DNA of 27,585 nt from CAMLHP01 sp035759745 (GTDB lineage Bacteria; Gemmatimonadota; Gemmatimonadetes; Gemmatimonadales; GWC2-71-9). Shown here one piece after another: positions 6,688 through 14,528 of the stretch. Each line of letters begins with the position of its first letter. The stretch's first letter is position 1. The translations under genes were made by a program, and so were the position numbers. The stretch lies in the NCBI GenBank assembly GCA_035759745.1, contig DASTUF010000119.1, positions 1-27,585 of the forward strand, given 5' to 3'. The notes below the pieces were generated by a model. It was not told the origin of the DNA. It saw nothing but the letters and a program-made list of their open reading frames with translations, and searched no databases.

Positions 6688-9231
6688 TCACTCGGCAGCC
6701 CGTCGGAGGGTCTCGAGGGGCGTCCGGTGGGTCACATCCCGGCTGGCCCACGCTCCCACCAGGGCGGCGAGGGCGGCAGGCACCAGCACCACCAGCGCCA
6801 GCGCCAGGGGTGGGGCGGTGAAGTCGATTTCAAAAAGGAAGCGGGCCAGCGCCCAGCCCGCGCCCGCGGCCAGCAATGCTGCGGCGAGACCGGCCATGAG
6901 CCCCAGCGCAGCATACTCCACCACCACGATGCGGTAGAGCTGGCGGGCCCGTGCACCCAGGGTGCGCAGGAGGGCGGATTCTCGGATGCGCTGGTCCCGC
7001 GAAGTCGCCACCGTGCCACCGAGGACCACCAGCCCTGCCACCAGGCTGAACAGCGCCATGAACCGGATGGCCAGCGACACCCGGCCCAGCAGGTCCTCGA
7101 TGGCCTCCTCCACCACGGTCAGGTCGAGCGACGTGACATTGGGCCACTGCTCGGCCACCTGCCTCGGCAGGCGAGACCGGGTCGCAGGATCGTTGACCCG
7201 GGCCATCGTGACCCACGTCTGCGGTGCATCCTCCAGCACGCCAGGCTCGAACACCACGAAGAAGTTGGGCTCGAAGCGGGCCCAGTCCACCTCGCGGATG
7301 CTGGTGATCGTGGTCGGGATGGGGCGACCCTGCACATCCCAGGTGATGTCGTCGCCCAGGCCGACGCCGAGCTCTTCCGCTACATCGCGCTCGATGGAGA
7401 TTCGCGGAGGCCCGCCTGATCTCGGCCCTTCCCACCACGATCCCTCGAGCAGCCGTTCGGAGGCCACCAGCGTATCGCGCCAGGTGGACCGGTACTCGCG
7501 CCGCACCGCCCAGCCGCGGGGCAGGCTGTCGTCGGGGAGGCTGTCGGGGCGGCGCGCGAGACTCACCGGCCTCCCCTGCACGCTGGCGATCCGCATCGGC
7601 ACCATCGGCACCGGTGCCGTCATCTCCACGCCCTCCTGGTCGAGGACGCCGCGCACTCCTTCCAGTTGGCTCGCCTGGATGTCGAAGAGCGCGAGGTTGG
7701 GCCGGCTCGCTCCCTCGCCCGAGACGTCGAGCGTCGCGAGGAGGTTGTGCTGGGTGAGCGCGAGTGCGGCCAGGAGGAATGCGCCGAACCCGAGCGCCAG
7801 CACCACCGCGACGGTCTGGTTGCCGGGGCGCTGCAGGTTGGCGAGCCCCTGTCTCGAGGTGTAAGCGAGCGGTGCCCGCGCGAGCCGGCGCGCGAGTCCG
7901 ATCACGACTCCGGCAGCGAGCCGCAGCCCGAGCAGCGCGGCGCCGATACCTGCCGCGAATGCGAGTCCGACACGCCAATTGCCGGCCTGCAGCACGGCGA
8001 GCGTCACCACGCTGATCACCAGGAGCGCGAGCGCTCCGAACCGAGCCGGATCCCGTCCCGCCGGGATCGGATCCACGTCGCGGCGGAGCGCCGCAAGTGG
8101 AGTTACCCGTCGCACGGCAAGGAGCGGCAGCAGCGCGAACACCAGCGCGGTCCAGCCGCCCAGCAGCACGCCCGCCAATGCCACGCCCCATGCGGGGCCG
8201 GTGTCGAGGTCGGCCGGCACCAGGTCGCTCACCACCAGCGGCACGACCTGTTGCACCGCGAGCCCGATGACCGCGCCCAGCACTCCGCCCGCGAGCCCCA
8301 GCAGGGCCGCCTGGGTGAGGTACACGCCGAAGACCTGGCGTCCGGTGGCACCGAGGCAACGGAGCACAGCGATGGTGTCGATCCGGCGGCGGATGTGCAC
8401 CGTGATGGCGCTGGCGACGCCGAGCCCGCCGAGCAGCAATGCGACCAGGGCCACGAGCCCGAGGAAGTTGCCCAGCCGGGTAAGGGCGTTGTCGAGCCGG
8501 TTCTGGTCGTCCGCCACGGTGCGGACGCGGGCGCGCTCCTCGCGGAGGCGCGGGCGCCAGTCGGCGGCGATGCGCTGCGCGTCGGCGCCGGCCTCGAGCT
8601 GGATGTAGCTGCCGTACTCGGCGCGGGCGCCGAAGCCGAGCAGGCCGGTCGAGTCGAGGTACCGGAAGGGAATGAACGCGCGAGGGCCGAGCGCGGAGCG
8701 GATGCCCACGTCGCCGGGGGCTTCGGTGATGGTGCCGAGGATCTGGAAGCGGGTCTCGCCCAGGGAGATGGAGTCGCCCACGCGCACGCCGAGTGCCCGC
8801 AGCAATGAGGGATCCACCACCGTGTGGCGCCCATCGCCGAGGCGGCCCCATGCCGACAATGGACTGGTGCGGATGGCGCCATACCAGGGCCAGCCAGGTC
8901 CGATGGCAGTGACCTGGGTCAGCCGTGCGGTCGCGCCTGCGGGCGCGTAGGTCATGGCGCTGAAGGCGACGTAAGGCGCCTGATCTCCACCCAGCGAATC
9001 GAGCAGTGCCCGGGCTGCAGTGCCGAGTTCACTCCTGCTCTCGACGGCGAGATCGGCGCCGAGCATGGCCTGCGCCTGCCGCGCCACCGAAGTGCGCAGG
9101 TTGGACGTGAACCCGTTGACGGCCACCAATGCCGCGACGCCCGCCGCAATGGCGAGCGCCAGGGTCATGAGGCGACGGCCCGACGCGCGGCTTTCGCGTC
9201 GCGCCATGGTGAGGACGAAGCCGGGCTTCAC
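6688..9231 (-). CDS. ybbP: ABC transporter permease, YbbP/FtsX superfamily
   Basis: This 847-residue FtsX-type permease belongs to the group annotated as involved in lysophospholipase L1 biosynthesis (COG3127). It has one N-terminal helix (about 22-42), a large extracytoplasmic domain (45-255), and a block of helices with the FtsX pattern (about 255-400). A second long extracytoplasmic domain follows, with three final helices at about 725-840. The start is GTG, overlapping the ATPase stop (GTGA), so the two are translationally coupled. E. coli YbbP has about 804 residues, so the length fits. It probably works with the downstream-facing ATPase in a mechanotransmission-type or lipid/lipoprotein-related role; the substrate is not known. 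Confidence 0.92.
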   Translation of the reverse strand: MKPGFVLTMARRESRASGRRLMTLALAIAAGVAALVAVNGFTSNLRTSVARQAQAMLGADLAVESRSELGTAARALLDSLGGDQAPYVAFSAMTYAPAGATARLTQVTAIGPGWPWYGAIRTSPLSAWGRLGDGRHTVVDPSLLRALGVRVGDSISLGETRFQILGTITEAPGDVGIRSALGPRAFIPFRYLDSTGLLGFGARAEYGSYIQLEAGADAQRIAADWRPRLREERARVRTVADDQNRLDNALTRLGNFLGLVALVALLLGGLGVASAITVHIRRRIDTIAVLRCLGATGRQVFGVYLTQAALLGLAGGVLGAVIGLAVQQVVPLVVSDLVPADLDTGPAWGVALAGVLLGGWTALVFALLPLLAVRRVTPLAALRRDVDPIPAGRDPARFGALALLVISVVTLAVLQAGNWRVGLAFAAGIGAALLGLRLAAGVVIGLARRLARAPLAYTSRQGLANLQRPGNQTVAVVLALGFGAFLLAALALTQHNLLATLDVSGEGASRPNLALFDIQASQLEGVRGVLDQEGVEMTAPVPMVPMRIASVQGRPVSLARRPDSLPDDSLPRGWAVRREYRSTWRDTLVASERLLEGSWWEGPRSGGPPRISIERDVAEELGVGLGDDITWDVQGRPIPTTITSIREVDWARFEPNFFVVFEPGVLEDAPQTWVTMARVNDPATRSRLPRQVAEQWPNVTSLDLTVVEEAIEDLLGRVSLAIRFMALFSLVAGLVVLGGTVATSRDQRIRESALLRTLGARARQLYRIVVVEYAALGLMAGLAAALLAAGAGWALARFLFEIDFTAPPLALALVVLVPAALAALVGAWASRDVTHRTPLETLRRAAE

Positions 9232-9896
9232 GTGGTGGTGTCGGACACCACTTCACCGTCGGTGAGGCGGATGGTGCGGCGGGCGAGGGCGGCGAGCGCC
9301 GGGTCGTGGGTCACCAGCACCAGCGTGGTACCGTGCTTCCGGTTGAGCTCGGACATCAGCTGCACGATGGTCTGGCCGGTGCGGGCGTCGAGATTGCCGG
9401 TGGGCTCGTCGGCGAAGAGCACGGCCGGCTGGTTGACGAATGCGCGCGCCAGTGCGACCCGCTGCTGTTCGCCGCCGGAGAGCTGGCTGGGATAGTGGTG
9501 CTCGCGTCCGGCGAGCCCGACGTCGGCGAGGAGACCGAGGGCGCGGGCGACGTCGGGCCTTCCTGTGAGTTCCAGCGGTACCAGGACGTTCTCGAGCGCT
9601 GTCAGTGTGGGGATGAGCTGGAACGACTGGAACACGAACCCCACCCGGTCGGCGCGGAGCCGGGCCCGGCCGTCCTCGTCCAGTTGGCTGAGCTGCTGCC
9701 CGTCGAGCGTCACCGAGCCCGAGGTCGGCGCGTCGAGGCCGGCCAGCAGTCCGAGCAGCGTGGTCTTTCCGCTGCCGGACGGGCCGACGATAGCGGTGAA
9801 CGCGCCCGGGTCGATCCGGAGCGTGATATCCTTCAGGACCGTCAGTGCGCGGCCGCCCGAAGTGTAGGTCCTGGTGAGCTGATTGCACTCGATCAT
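9228..9896 (-). CDS. ybbA: ABC transporter ATP-binding protein, YbbA/LolD-type
   Basis: This 222-residue ABC ATPase is of the LolD/MacB/YbbA group, which powers FtsX-type permeases. Walker A is GPSGSGKTT (about residues 39-47), the signature is LSGGEQQRVALARAF, Walker B is VLFADEPTGNLD, and the switch region is LVLVTHDPALA. It is the first gene of the minus-strand run ATPase, permease, fabI, kinase. It stands back to back with the GDSL esterase gene with only 25 bases between the start codons. That divergent ATPase-permease/esterase order is the same as E. coli ybbAP-tesA, which supports the symbol. Confidence 0.93.
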   Translation of the reverse strand: MIECNQLTRTYTSGGRALTVLKDITLRIDPGAFTAIVGPSGSGKTTLLGLLAGLDAPTSGSVTLDGQQLSQLDEDGRARLRADRVGFVFQSFQLIPTLTALENVLVPLELTGRPDVARALGLLADVGLAGREHHYPSQLSGGEQQRVALARAFVNQPAVLFADEPTGNLDARTGQTIVQLMSELNRKHGTTLVLVTHDPALAALARRTIRLTDGEVVSDTTT

Positions 9897-9921
9897 TCGT
9901 CATCCGTGCGCGGAAAATGGC

Positions 9922-10593
9922 ATGCAAAGATATCTGGTACCGGCACTCTGTGCGGTGCTGCTGGCTTGTGGCGGTGATGCTCCAGGCTCAGGCTCCTCGG
10001 ACACGACTACCGCCATTGAGCCGACGGACGAGCGCGGTGCCATCGTCTTTCTCGGCACCAGCCTCACGGCCGGGCTGGGGGTCGATCCGGTCGAGGCTTA
10101 TCCCGCGCTGATCCAGGCCAAGCTCGACTCGGCAGGGCTACCCTACCGTACGCAGAACGCGGGAATCAGTGGCGAGACGTCGGCCGGGGCGCTGGAGCGG
10201 CTGGACTGGGTGCTGCAGCAGCCGATGGACATGATGGTGGTGGAGACAGGCGCAAATGACGGGCTTCGGGGCTTGCCGGTGGAGGCCCTGGCGGCCAACC
10301 TCGACAGCATCCTGACGCGAGTGCACCGGCACGATTCGACGATCGAGCTGGTGGTGGTGGGGATGGAGGCGCCGCCCAACATGGGGGCGCGCTATGCCGA
10401 TGCGTTTCGCGCAGTGTACGCTGACGCCGCGGCAAAGCATGATGCCGCGCTGGTGCCGTTCCTGCTGGAAGAGGTCGGCGGCGTGGATTCGCTCAACACC
10501 GCCGACGGGATTCACCCCAACGCGCGAGGACACCGGATCATCGCGGAGACGGTGTGGGGGGTGCTGGAAGACGAAGTGAGAAGTGAGAAGTGA
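9922..10593 (+). CDS. tesA: GDSL/SGNH esterase, TesA-like, predicted lipoprotein
   Basis: This 223-residue protein is related to acyl-CoA thioesterase I/lysophospholipase L1/arylesterase. The start at 9922 is preferred over an in-frame ATG at 9883 because it gives a clean signal peptide with lipobox LLAC (lipid-modified C16). SGNH blocks are all visible: S47 in GTSLTAG, G84 in GISGETSAG, N112 in GANDG, and D195/H198 in DGIHPN. E. coli TesA is soluble in the periplasm, so lipid anchoring here is a difference. It is divergent from ybbA, and its last codons (EDEVRSEK) are written by the heptamer repeat that follows. Confidence 0.9.
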   Translation: MQRYLVPALCAVLLACGGDAPGSGSSDTTTAIEPTDERGAIVFLGTSLTAGLGVDPVEAYPALIQAKLDSAGLPYRTQNAGISGETSAGALERLDWVLQQPMDMMVVETGANDGLRGLPVEALAANLDSILTRVHRHDSTIELVVVGMEAPPNMGARYADAFRAVYADAAAKHDAALVPFLLEEVGGVDSLNTADGIHPNARGHRIIAETVWGVLEDEVRSEK

Positions 10594-10654
10594 GAAGTGC
10601 GAAGGGCGTTCGTCGCTGCTCGCCACCAACTTCTCACTTTTCACTTCTCACTTC
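10573..10654. repeat. Inverted heptamer repeat (GAAGTGA units) at a convergent junction
   Basis: The left arm 10573-10598 is made of 7-base units GAAGTGA. The right arm 10629-10654 is its reverse complement with a single mismatch (25 of 26). The 30-base middle is unique sequence. Both arms keep a 7-base period, unlike an ordinary terminator stem. The left arm overlaps the last codons and stop of the esterase gene, and the OsmC gene converges from the other side. The same unit type occurs at 16256-16346. Confidence 0.85.
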
Positions 10655-10674
10655 GGGCGGCTGTCCAGCCGCCC
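10655..10674. terminator. Hairpin next to the heptamer repeat, possible two-way terminator
   Basis: GGGCGGCT-GTCC-AGCCGCCC gives a perfect 8-bp stem with a 4-base loop. It directly abuts the right heptamer arm and lies six bases from the OsmC stop codon. There is no real T tract on the plus strand; on the minus strand the downstream bases are the heptamer arm. It could be a terminator without a long U run or a transcript-stabilising structure. Confidence 0.5.
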
Positions 10675-10680
10675 CTGATG

Positions 10681-11112
10681 TCACGACTCCAGCCTCGCCT
10701 CGAGCTCGATCTTCAAGTTGTTCGCCAGCGCCTGCGAGACGGGACAGCCGGCCTTGGCCTGCTCCGCCGCCTCACGGAACTTGGCCTGGTCGATGCCGGG
10801 CACGACGCCACGGGTCTCCAGTTTGATCGTGGTAATACGGAAGCCGCCGTCCGCCTTCTCGATGGTGGCTGACGCCTTGGTGGTGATACGGGTAGGCGGC
10901 GTGCCCCCCGCCTCGAGCGCCCCGGACAGCGCCATGCTGAAGCACGCGGCATGGGCCGCCGCGAGCAATTCTTCCGGATTGGTGCCCTTGGCGCCCTCGA
11001 ACCGCGTGGTGAACGAGTAGTCCCCCTTGAACGCGCCGGACCCGGCGCTGAATGTGCCCTTGCCGCCCTTGAGTCCGCCTTCCCAAATGCCTTCTGCGCT
11101 GCTGGTGGTCAT
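10681..11112 (-). CDS. osmC: OsmC family peroxiredoxin
   Basis: This 143-residue protein reduces organic hydroperoxides using two redox cysteines. C57 lies in AAHAACFSMAL and C123 in AKAGCPVSQAL, both in the positions conserved in OsmC. The N-terminal AEGIWEGGLKGGKG strand pair and the TNPEELLAAAHA helix are typical of the OsmC (not Ohr) branch. A good ribosome-binding site (GGAGA) precedes the ATG. It is convergent with the esterase and divergent from a propeller lipoprotein, so it is probably transcribed alone. Confidence 0.95.
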   Translation of the reverse strand: MTTSSAEGIWEGGLKGGKGTFSAGSGAFKGDYSFTTRFEGAKGTNPEELLAAAHAACFSMALSGALEAGGTPPTRITTKASATIEKADGGFRITTIKLETRGVVPGIDQAKFREAAEQAKAGCPVSQALANNLKIELEARLES

Positions 11113-11164
11113 GATTCTGTCTCCATAACGGGTAATGCTCGCCTCCTGTGCATCCGCAACTTAA

Positions 11165-11196
11165 CCCTACCGCCCTACCGCCCGACCGCCCTACCT
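11165..11196. repeat. Octamer tandem repeat in a 5' leader
   Basis: Four 8-base units, CCCTACCG, CCCTACCG, CCCGACCG and CCCTACCT, lie immediately upstream of the start codon at 11205, in the place of the ribosome-binding region. The stretch contains no G-rich Shine-Dalgarno sequence. Its position between the divergent osmC and propeller genes suggests an effect on the leader of the latter, but no function can be read from the sequence. Confidence 0.6.
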
Positions 11197-11204
11197 TGCC
11201 CCCA

Positions 11205-12419
11205 ATGCGCCTTCTTGCCTGCGGCTGGATTCTCCTCCTGATGCTTGGCTGCCGGCGACCACCGGAAGCGGTCGGCGCGGGCGCGGCTGCGCGCGACAGC
11301 GCGGGCGTGCGTATCGTGCTGAATGTCGAGCGGGCCTGGACCGCTGCGACAGCCTGGACTATCGCCGACACTCCCTCAGTGGACATCGCTGGCACCAGCG
11401 CCAGTCCATTTCGCGACATCGTCGCGGTGGTGCGCACTCCGGCGGGCGCGATCGCGGTGGCCGATGGCATCTCTCAGCGCATCCGGCTCTTTACGCCCGC
11501 AGGCGCGCCGCTCCGCGCGCTGGGCGGGCGCGGCACTGAGTCAGGCGAGTTCGAGGGACTCAACTGGCTGGTGCACGCGGGCGACTCGCTGCTGGCGTAC
11601 GACCTTGTGCTGCGGCGGCTGACGCTCTTCGGCGAAGGTAACCGGGCCCGGGTTGCCGAGCTGGAGGGGGTCGGGGATCTCTTCATCACGCCGGTCGGGC
11701 GCTTTCGCGACGGCACCATCCTCATGGCTGCGGGTGGTGCGGTCTTCCCATTTCCCGATTCGGCCGGCCGGGTGCGGCGGGACTCGGCGACGCTGCTGCG
11801 CTTCGGCGTGGATGGCCGCTTGCGGGACACATTGGCCCGGGTGGCCTGGAGCGAGAGCTTCGGGGTGGAGATTGCCAGCACCGGGCAGCGGTTCGTTGCG
11901 CCGATGCCGAGGCCATTCGGGCGGCGCACCACCGTGTTCGTGCGGTTCGGTGGGTTCGGGGTGAGCGAGGGCGGGCGATACCAGCTGGACCTGTATGACG
12001 CCGACGGCCGGCTGGCGATGAGCATTCGGCGCGAGGTGGCGGGCGCGCCCGTCACCCCCGAAGCGATCGATGGCTTCCGCACCGCGCGGGCCAGCGCACC
12101 TCCCGCCGAGGGCCTGCAGCGCCAACTCGATTCGGCGCTGGTGCGGGCGCTCGACTCGGCGCCCTATCCCGGTGCCATGCCGGTAACCGAGCGTGCCTTC
12201 ACCGACGACCTGGGCAACATATGGGTGGAGGATTATTCGGTGCGAGGCGATCAGCCCGCGGTCTGGTCGGTGTTCGATATAGGCGGAATCTGGCAGGGTG
12301 AGATCGCGGTCCCACCCCGCTTCGATCCGATGTACTTCGGAGCCGACATGATCTACGGCGTGTGGCGCGACCCGGGCGAGGCCCCGCGCGTCCGGGGGTA
12401 CCGGATCAACAAACCGTAG
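11205..12419 (+). CDS. Six-bladed beta-propeller lipoprotein
   Basis: This 404-residue exported protein has a signal peptide ending in lipobox LMLGC (MRLLACGWILLLMLGCRRPP). The start at 11205 is chosen because the longer form from 11148 adds a Pro-rich stretch that spoils the signal. The mature part begins with the RDSAGVRIV motif typical of Gemmatimonadota propeller proteins. Repeated blades with 'D..GR' turns follow (e.g. DGRLRDTLARV, DADGRLAMSI), plus an ALGGRGTESGEF blade motif. The fold is probably NHL/6-bladed, and the ligand is unknown. Its last 67 bases overlap the 3' end of the gene on the opposite strand. It resembles the proteins at 21787 and 26221. Confidence 0.8.
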   Translation: MRLLACGWILLLMLGCRRPPEAVGAGAAARDSAGVRIVLNVERAWTAATAWTIADTPSVDIAGTSASPFRDIVAVVRTPAGAIAVADGISQRIRLFTPAGAPLRALGGRGTESGEFEGLNWLVHAGDSLLAYDLVLRRLTLFGEGNRARVAELEGVGDLFITPVGRFRDGTILMAAGGAVFPFPDSAGRVRRDSATLLRFGVDGRLRDTLARVAWSESFGVEIASTGQRFVAPMPRPFGRRTTVFVRFGGFGVSEGGRYQLDLYDADGRLAMSIRREVAGAPVTPEAIDGFRTARASAPPAEGLQRQLDSALVRALDSAPYPGAMPVTERAFTDDLGNIWVEDYSVRGDQPAVWSVFDIGGIWQGEIAVPPRFDPMYFGADMIYGVWRDPGEAPRVRGYRINKP

Positions 12420-12967
12420 GCCACCGGCAACAGCAGCACCAACCCCGCATACGCCTGATCGGTGCGCCGGTCGGCTCCATCTGCCGCAGCGACTTCGCGC
12501 AGCGTCGCCTCTATATCGCGCTCAGTGACCTTGCGGCCCCAGGTGTCGTCGCCGCGAGTCTGGGTCGGTACGTCCACTGACCGCACCTTGCCGCCGTTGC
12601 CGATGCCCACCAGGGCGGTTGGCCCATTGTCGCCGCCTCCGCTGATGGCGAGCACCCAGGTACCCTGCGTGGGCCACGTCTGCTTCACGGCCATCACACC
12701 GACAAGGCCGGTCTCCTCGAAGTGAAGCGGCAGCACCTGACGCCGGCCGTCAACGACGCCGGTGGCGGTGCCGCTGAGCGGCATGCGCGCGATGGTCGAG
12801 TGGTAATAGCTGTGCACCAGCAGGTACGCGTCCCTGGTGCGGGCATTCAGGGGATTGGCGGGGAGCTCGATCGAGATCCAGGGTGAGCCGAGTGACGTCT
12901 CGGGATGGGCCGGTTCGGGAACCGTGGCCGACAGCGCGAGCAGCGAAAGCAGGGGGGCGAGCAGCAT
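12353..12967 (-). CDS. Exported protein with C-terminal membrane anchor, unknown function
   Basis: This 204-residue protein matches no family that I can name. The start at 12967 is set by a strong GGAGGT four bases upstream; an in-frame ATG at 13006 has no such site. The N-terminus is a hydrophobic signal (MLLAPLLSLLALSA). The middle (about 30-150) is beta-rich with Gly-rich turns, such as VLAISGGGDNGPTALVGIG. Residues about 170-188 form a membrane helix followed by a basic tail, giving a type I-like topology. It is last in the sigma/anti-sigma/DUF4097 run, 69 bases after DUF4097. A role as an envelope protein controlled by the sigma factor is inference. The 3' end overlaps the opposite propeller gene by 67 bases. 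Confidence 0.65.
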   Translation of the reverse strand: MLLAPLLSLLALSATVPEPAHPETSLGSPWISIELPANPLNARTRDAYLLVHSYYHSTIARMPLSGTATGVVDGRRQVLPLHFEETGLVGVMAVKQTWPTQGTWVLAISGGGDNGPTALVGIGNGGKVRSVDVPTQTRGDDTWGRKVTERDIEATLREVAAADGADRRTDQAYAGLVLLLPVAYGLLIRYPRTRGASPGSRHTP

Positions 12968-13036
12968 GGGGACCTCCGGTGGTGGTGGACACGTCCTGCT
13001 GTCCATGAGATGCCGGCACCCCGGAGGCCGTTTGAA

Positions 13037-13903
13037 TCACTGCTCGGCTGCAATCGTGACTCCTCCCTTGAGCGAGCGCACTGCTATGTGGGCGCCGCCA
13101 TTGCCCAGGACGTATCTCACCGGCTTGCCAGGCGGTGCGGAGCGCCGGGCAGCTGGAAAGCCATTGATCACCTTGCCGCTGAACGCAGACACATCGATCT
13201 CGGCGCCCTGGCTTCGCGGCAGCGCCAACTGGATATGCGCGCCATGGGTCTGCAGGTCGAGCGAACCGGCGGGACCGACCGGGCCGGCCCAGGCAATCCG
13301 GCCAGTGACCGATTCGACCCGCCCCGTCTCCACCGGCCCGGAGACATCCAGCTGAATGTTGCCGCTGACGGTCGAGACATTGAGATCGCCAGCGGAGCCT
13401 TCAAAGTGGATACTGCCGCCGGCCGACTTGAGCCGAAGCACCGAGGCCGAGCCGTCGATGTCGAGCGAGCCCTCCATGGATTCCGCCGCCAGCAACGAGG
13501 GTTCGCCATGAACCCGTATGTCGCCGCTCACTGTGGACACGTCCACTTCACCACTGATGCCCTCGACGTCGGCTCCGGCCGTGGCCGACTTGAGCCACAC
13601 CCGTGCCCCCGCGGGTACCTGAAGCACCAGCTGACTCGGGGGTGTCGCACCAGGCGACGCGTCGGCCTCGACGCCCAGCTTGAGCGCCGTCCGCGACCCG
13701 CCGAAGTAGAGTCGGCTGCCACTCGCAAGCGAAGCACTCACATGAACCGAGTCGCGGTCCCACCCGATCACCCGGATGCTCCCCGCCAGGTTGTACGCCC
13801 GGATCGAGACGGTGGCAGACGCCGGCAGTCCGCGCTCGACGGACTGCTGCGCCGCGAGCTGCAGCGGCGACACCAGGAGCAGGAGCAGCAAGGCGTCCCG
13901 CAT
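13037..13903 (-). CDS. DUF4097 family exported beta-helical protein
   Basis: This 288-residue protein has a signal peptide (MRDALLLLLLVSPLQLAAQQ) and a repeated short-strand pattern typical of DUF4097. Units such as SGEVDVSTVSGDIRVHG, SLDIDGSASVLRL and DLNVSTVSGNIQLDV recur about every 20 residues and should stack as a beta-helix. Such proteins are often encoded beside ECF sigma factors and are thought to be envelope-associated, with no defined activity. The gene starts one base after the anti-sigma stop codon, so the two are almost certainly cotranscribed. Confidence 0.85.
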   Translation of the reverse strand: MRDALLLLLLVSPLQLAAQQSVERGLPASATVSIRAYNLAGSIRVIGWDRDSVHVSASLASGSRLYFGGSRTALKLGVEADASPGATPPSQLVLQVPAGARVWLKSATAGADVEGISGEVDVSTVSGDIRVHGEPSLLAAESMEGSLDIDGSASVLRLKSAGGSIHFEGSAGDLNVSTVSGNIQLDVSGPVETGRVESVTGRIAWAGPVGPAGSLDLQTHGAHIQLALPRSQGAEIDVSAFSGKVINGFPAARRSAPPGKPVRYVLGNGGAHIAVRSLKGGVTIAAEQ

Positions 13904-13904
13904 G

Positions 13905-14528
13905 CTACAGCTCGCGGCTCAGGCGAACGGCCTGTTCCAGCAGCGCCACCCGCTGCTCGTGGCCAGTGCGAAGCAGGATGCGCAGGTCCCGGTTGGCAGG
14001 ATCCTCCTCCAGTGCGGCGCGGGATTCAGCGATGGCCTCGGCGATGACCTCGAGGTTCCGCTCGACGGTGGCGATCGTCTCGGGCGCCAGCCGGTCGCGC
14101 CCTTCCTCCAGCGCCGCCTCCAGTTCGCGGGCCTGCTCCACGTAGCCGGCCTCCACCATCCTGACCGCAGCCATGCCCGATGCCAGCGGAACCGCGGCGG
14201 TGTCGCGCCGGTCGAGCAGCAGCGCGGTCACCACGCTCGACAGCGCGATAAGGAGCACCGCAGCCGCGGCCAGGGCGCCCCATCCAGGCATGCGCCTCCG
14301 GACCAGCCGTCGGCGCACCACCGGCCAGAGGTCGTTGGGCGGGTCGATCCGGCGGGGCAGTCCCCGCACCGGGTCCCTCAGCGCACCGGCCGCTGCGAGG
14401 TCGATGGTACACTCGGCACAGCCGGCCACGTGCGCTTCGAGGGCCAAGGCGTCGCGCGCGGCCAGGGTACCAGCCACGTAGGGGTCGATCAGGTCTCGGC
14501 AGGTTTCGCAGTTCATCTCTCGAGCCAT
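13905..14528 (-). CDS. Zinc-finger anti-sigma factor
   Basis: This 207-residue membrane protein is a probable negative regulator of the adjacent ECF sigma factor. It has an N-terminal zf-HC2 domain (C7 or C10, then H33-x3-C37-x2-C40, the usual HxxxCxxC). One membrane helix follows at about 83-106, then a helical extracytoplasmic region rich in Ala/Glu (about 115-207). Homologues bind the sigma factor in the cytoplasm and release it on an envelope signal. The start at 14528 has a GAGGA site and lies 16 bases inside the sigma gene, so translation is coupled. Confidence 0.88.
   Translation of the reverse strand: MAREMNCETCRDLIDPYVAGTLAARDALALEAHVAGCAECTIDLAAAGALRDPVRGLPRRIDPPNDLWPVVRRRLVRRRMPGWGALAAAAVLLIALSSVVTALLLDRRDTAAVPLASGMAAVRMVEAGYVEQARELEAALEEGRDRLAPETIATVERNLEVIAEAIAESRAALEEDPANRDLRILLRTGHEQRVALLEQAVRLSREL

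Noticed and set aside
7666..8808. Long plus-strand open frame across the FtsX permease gene
   Set aside because: The opposite strand encodes a recognisable permease; the frame's product is low-complexity, as GC-rich shadows are.
10573..10654. CRISPR-like array
   Set aside because: Units are 7 bases with no spacers and are inverted; no cas gene is present.
12905..14047. Plus-strand open frame across DUF4097 and the anti-sigma gene
   Set aside because: Both minus-strand genes have clear family features and tight spacing.
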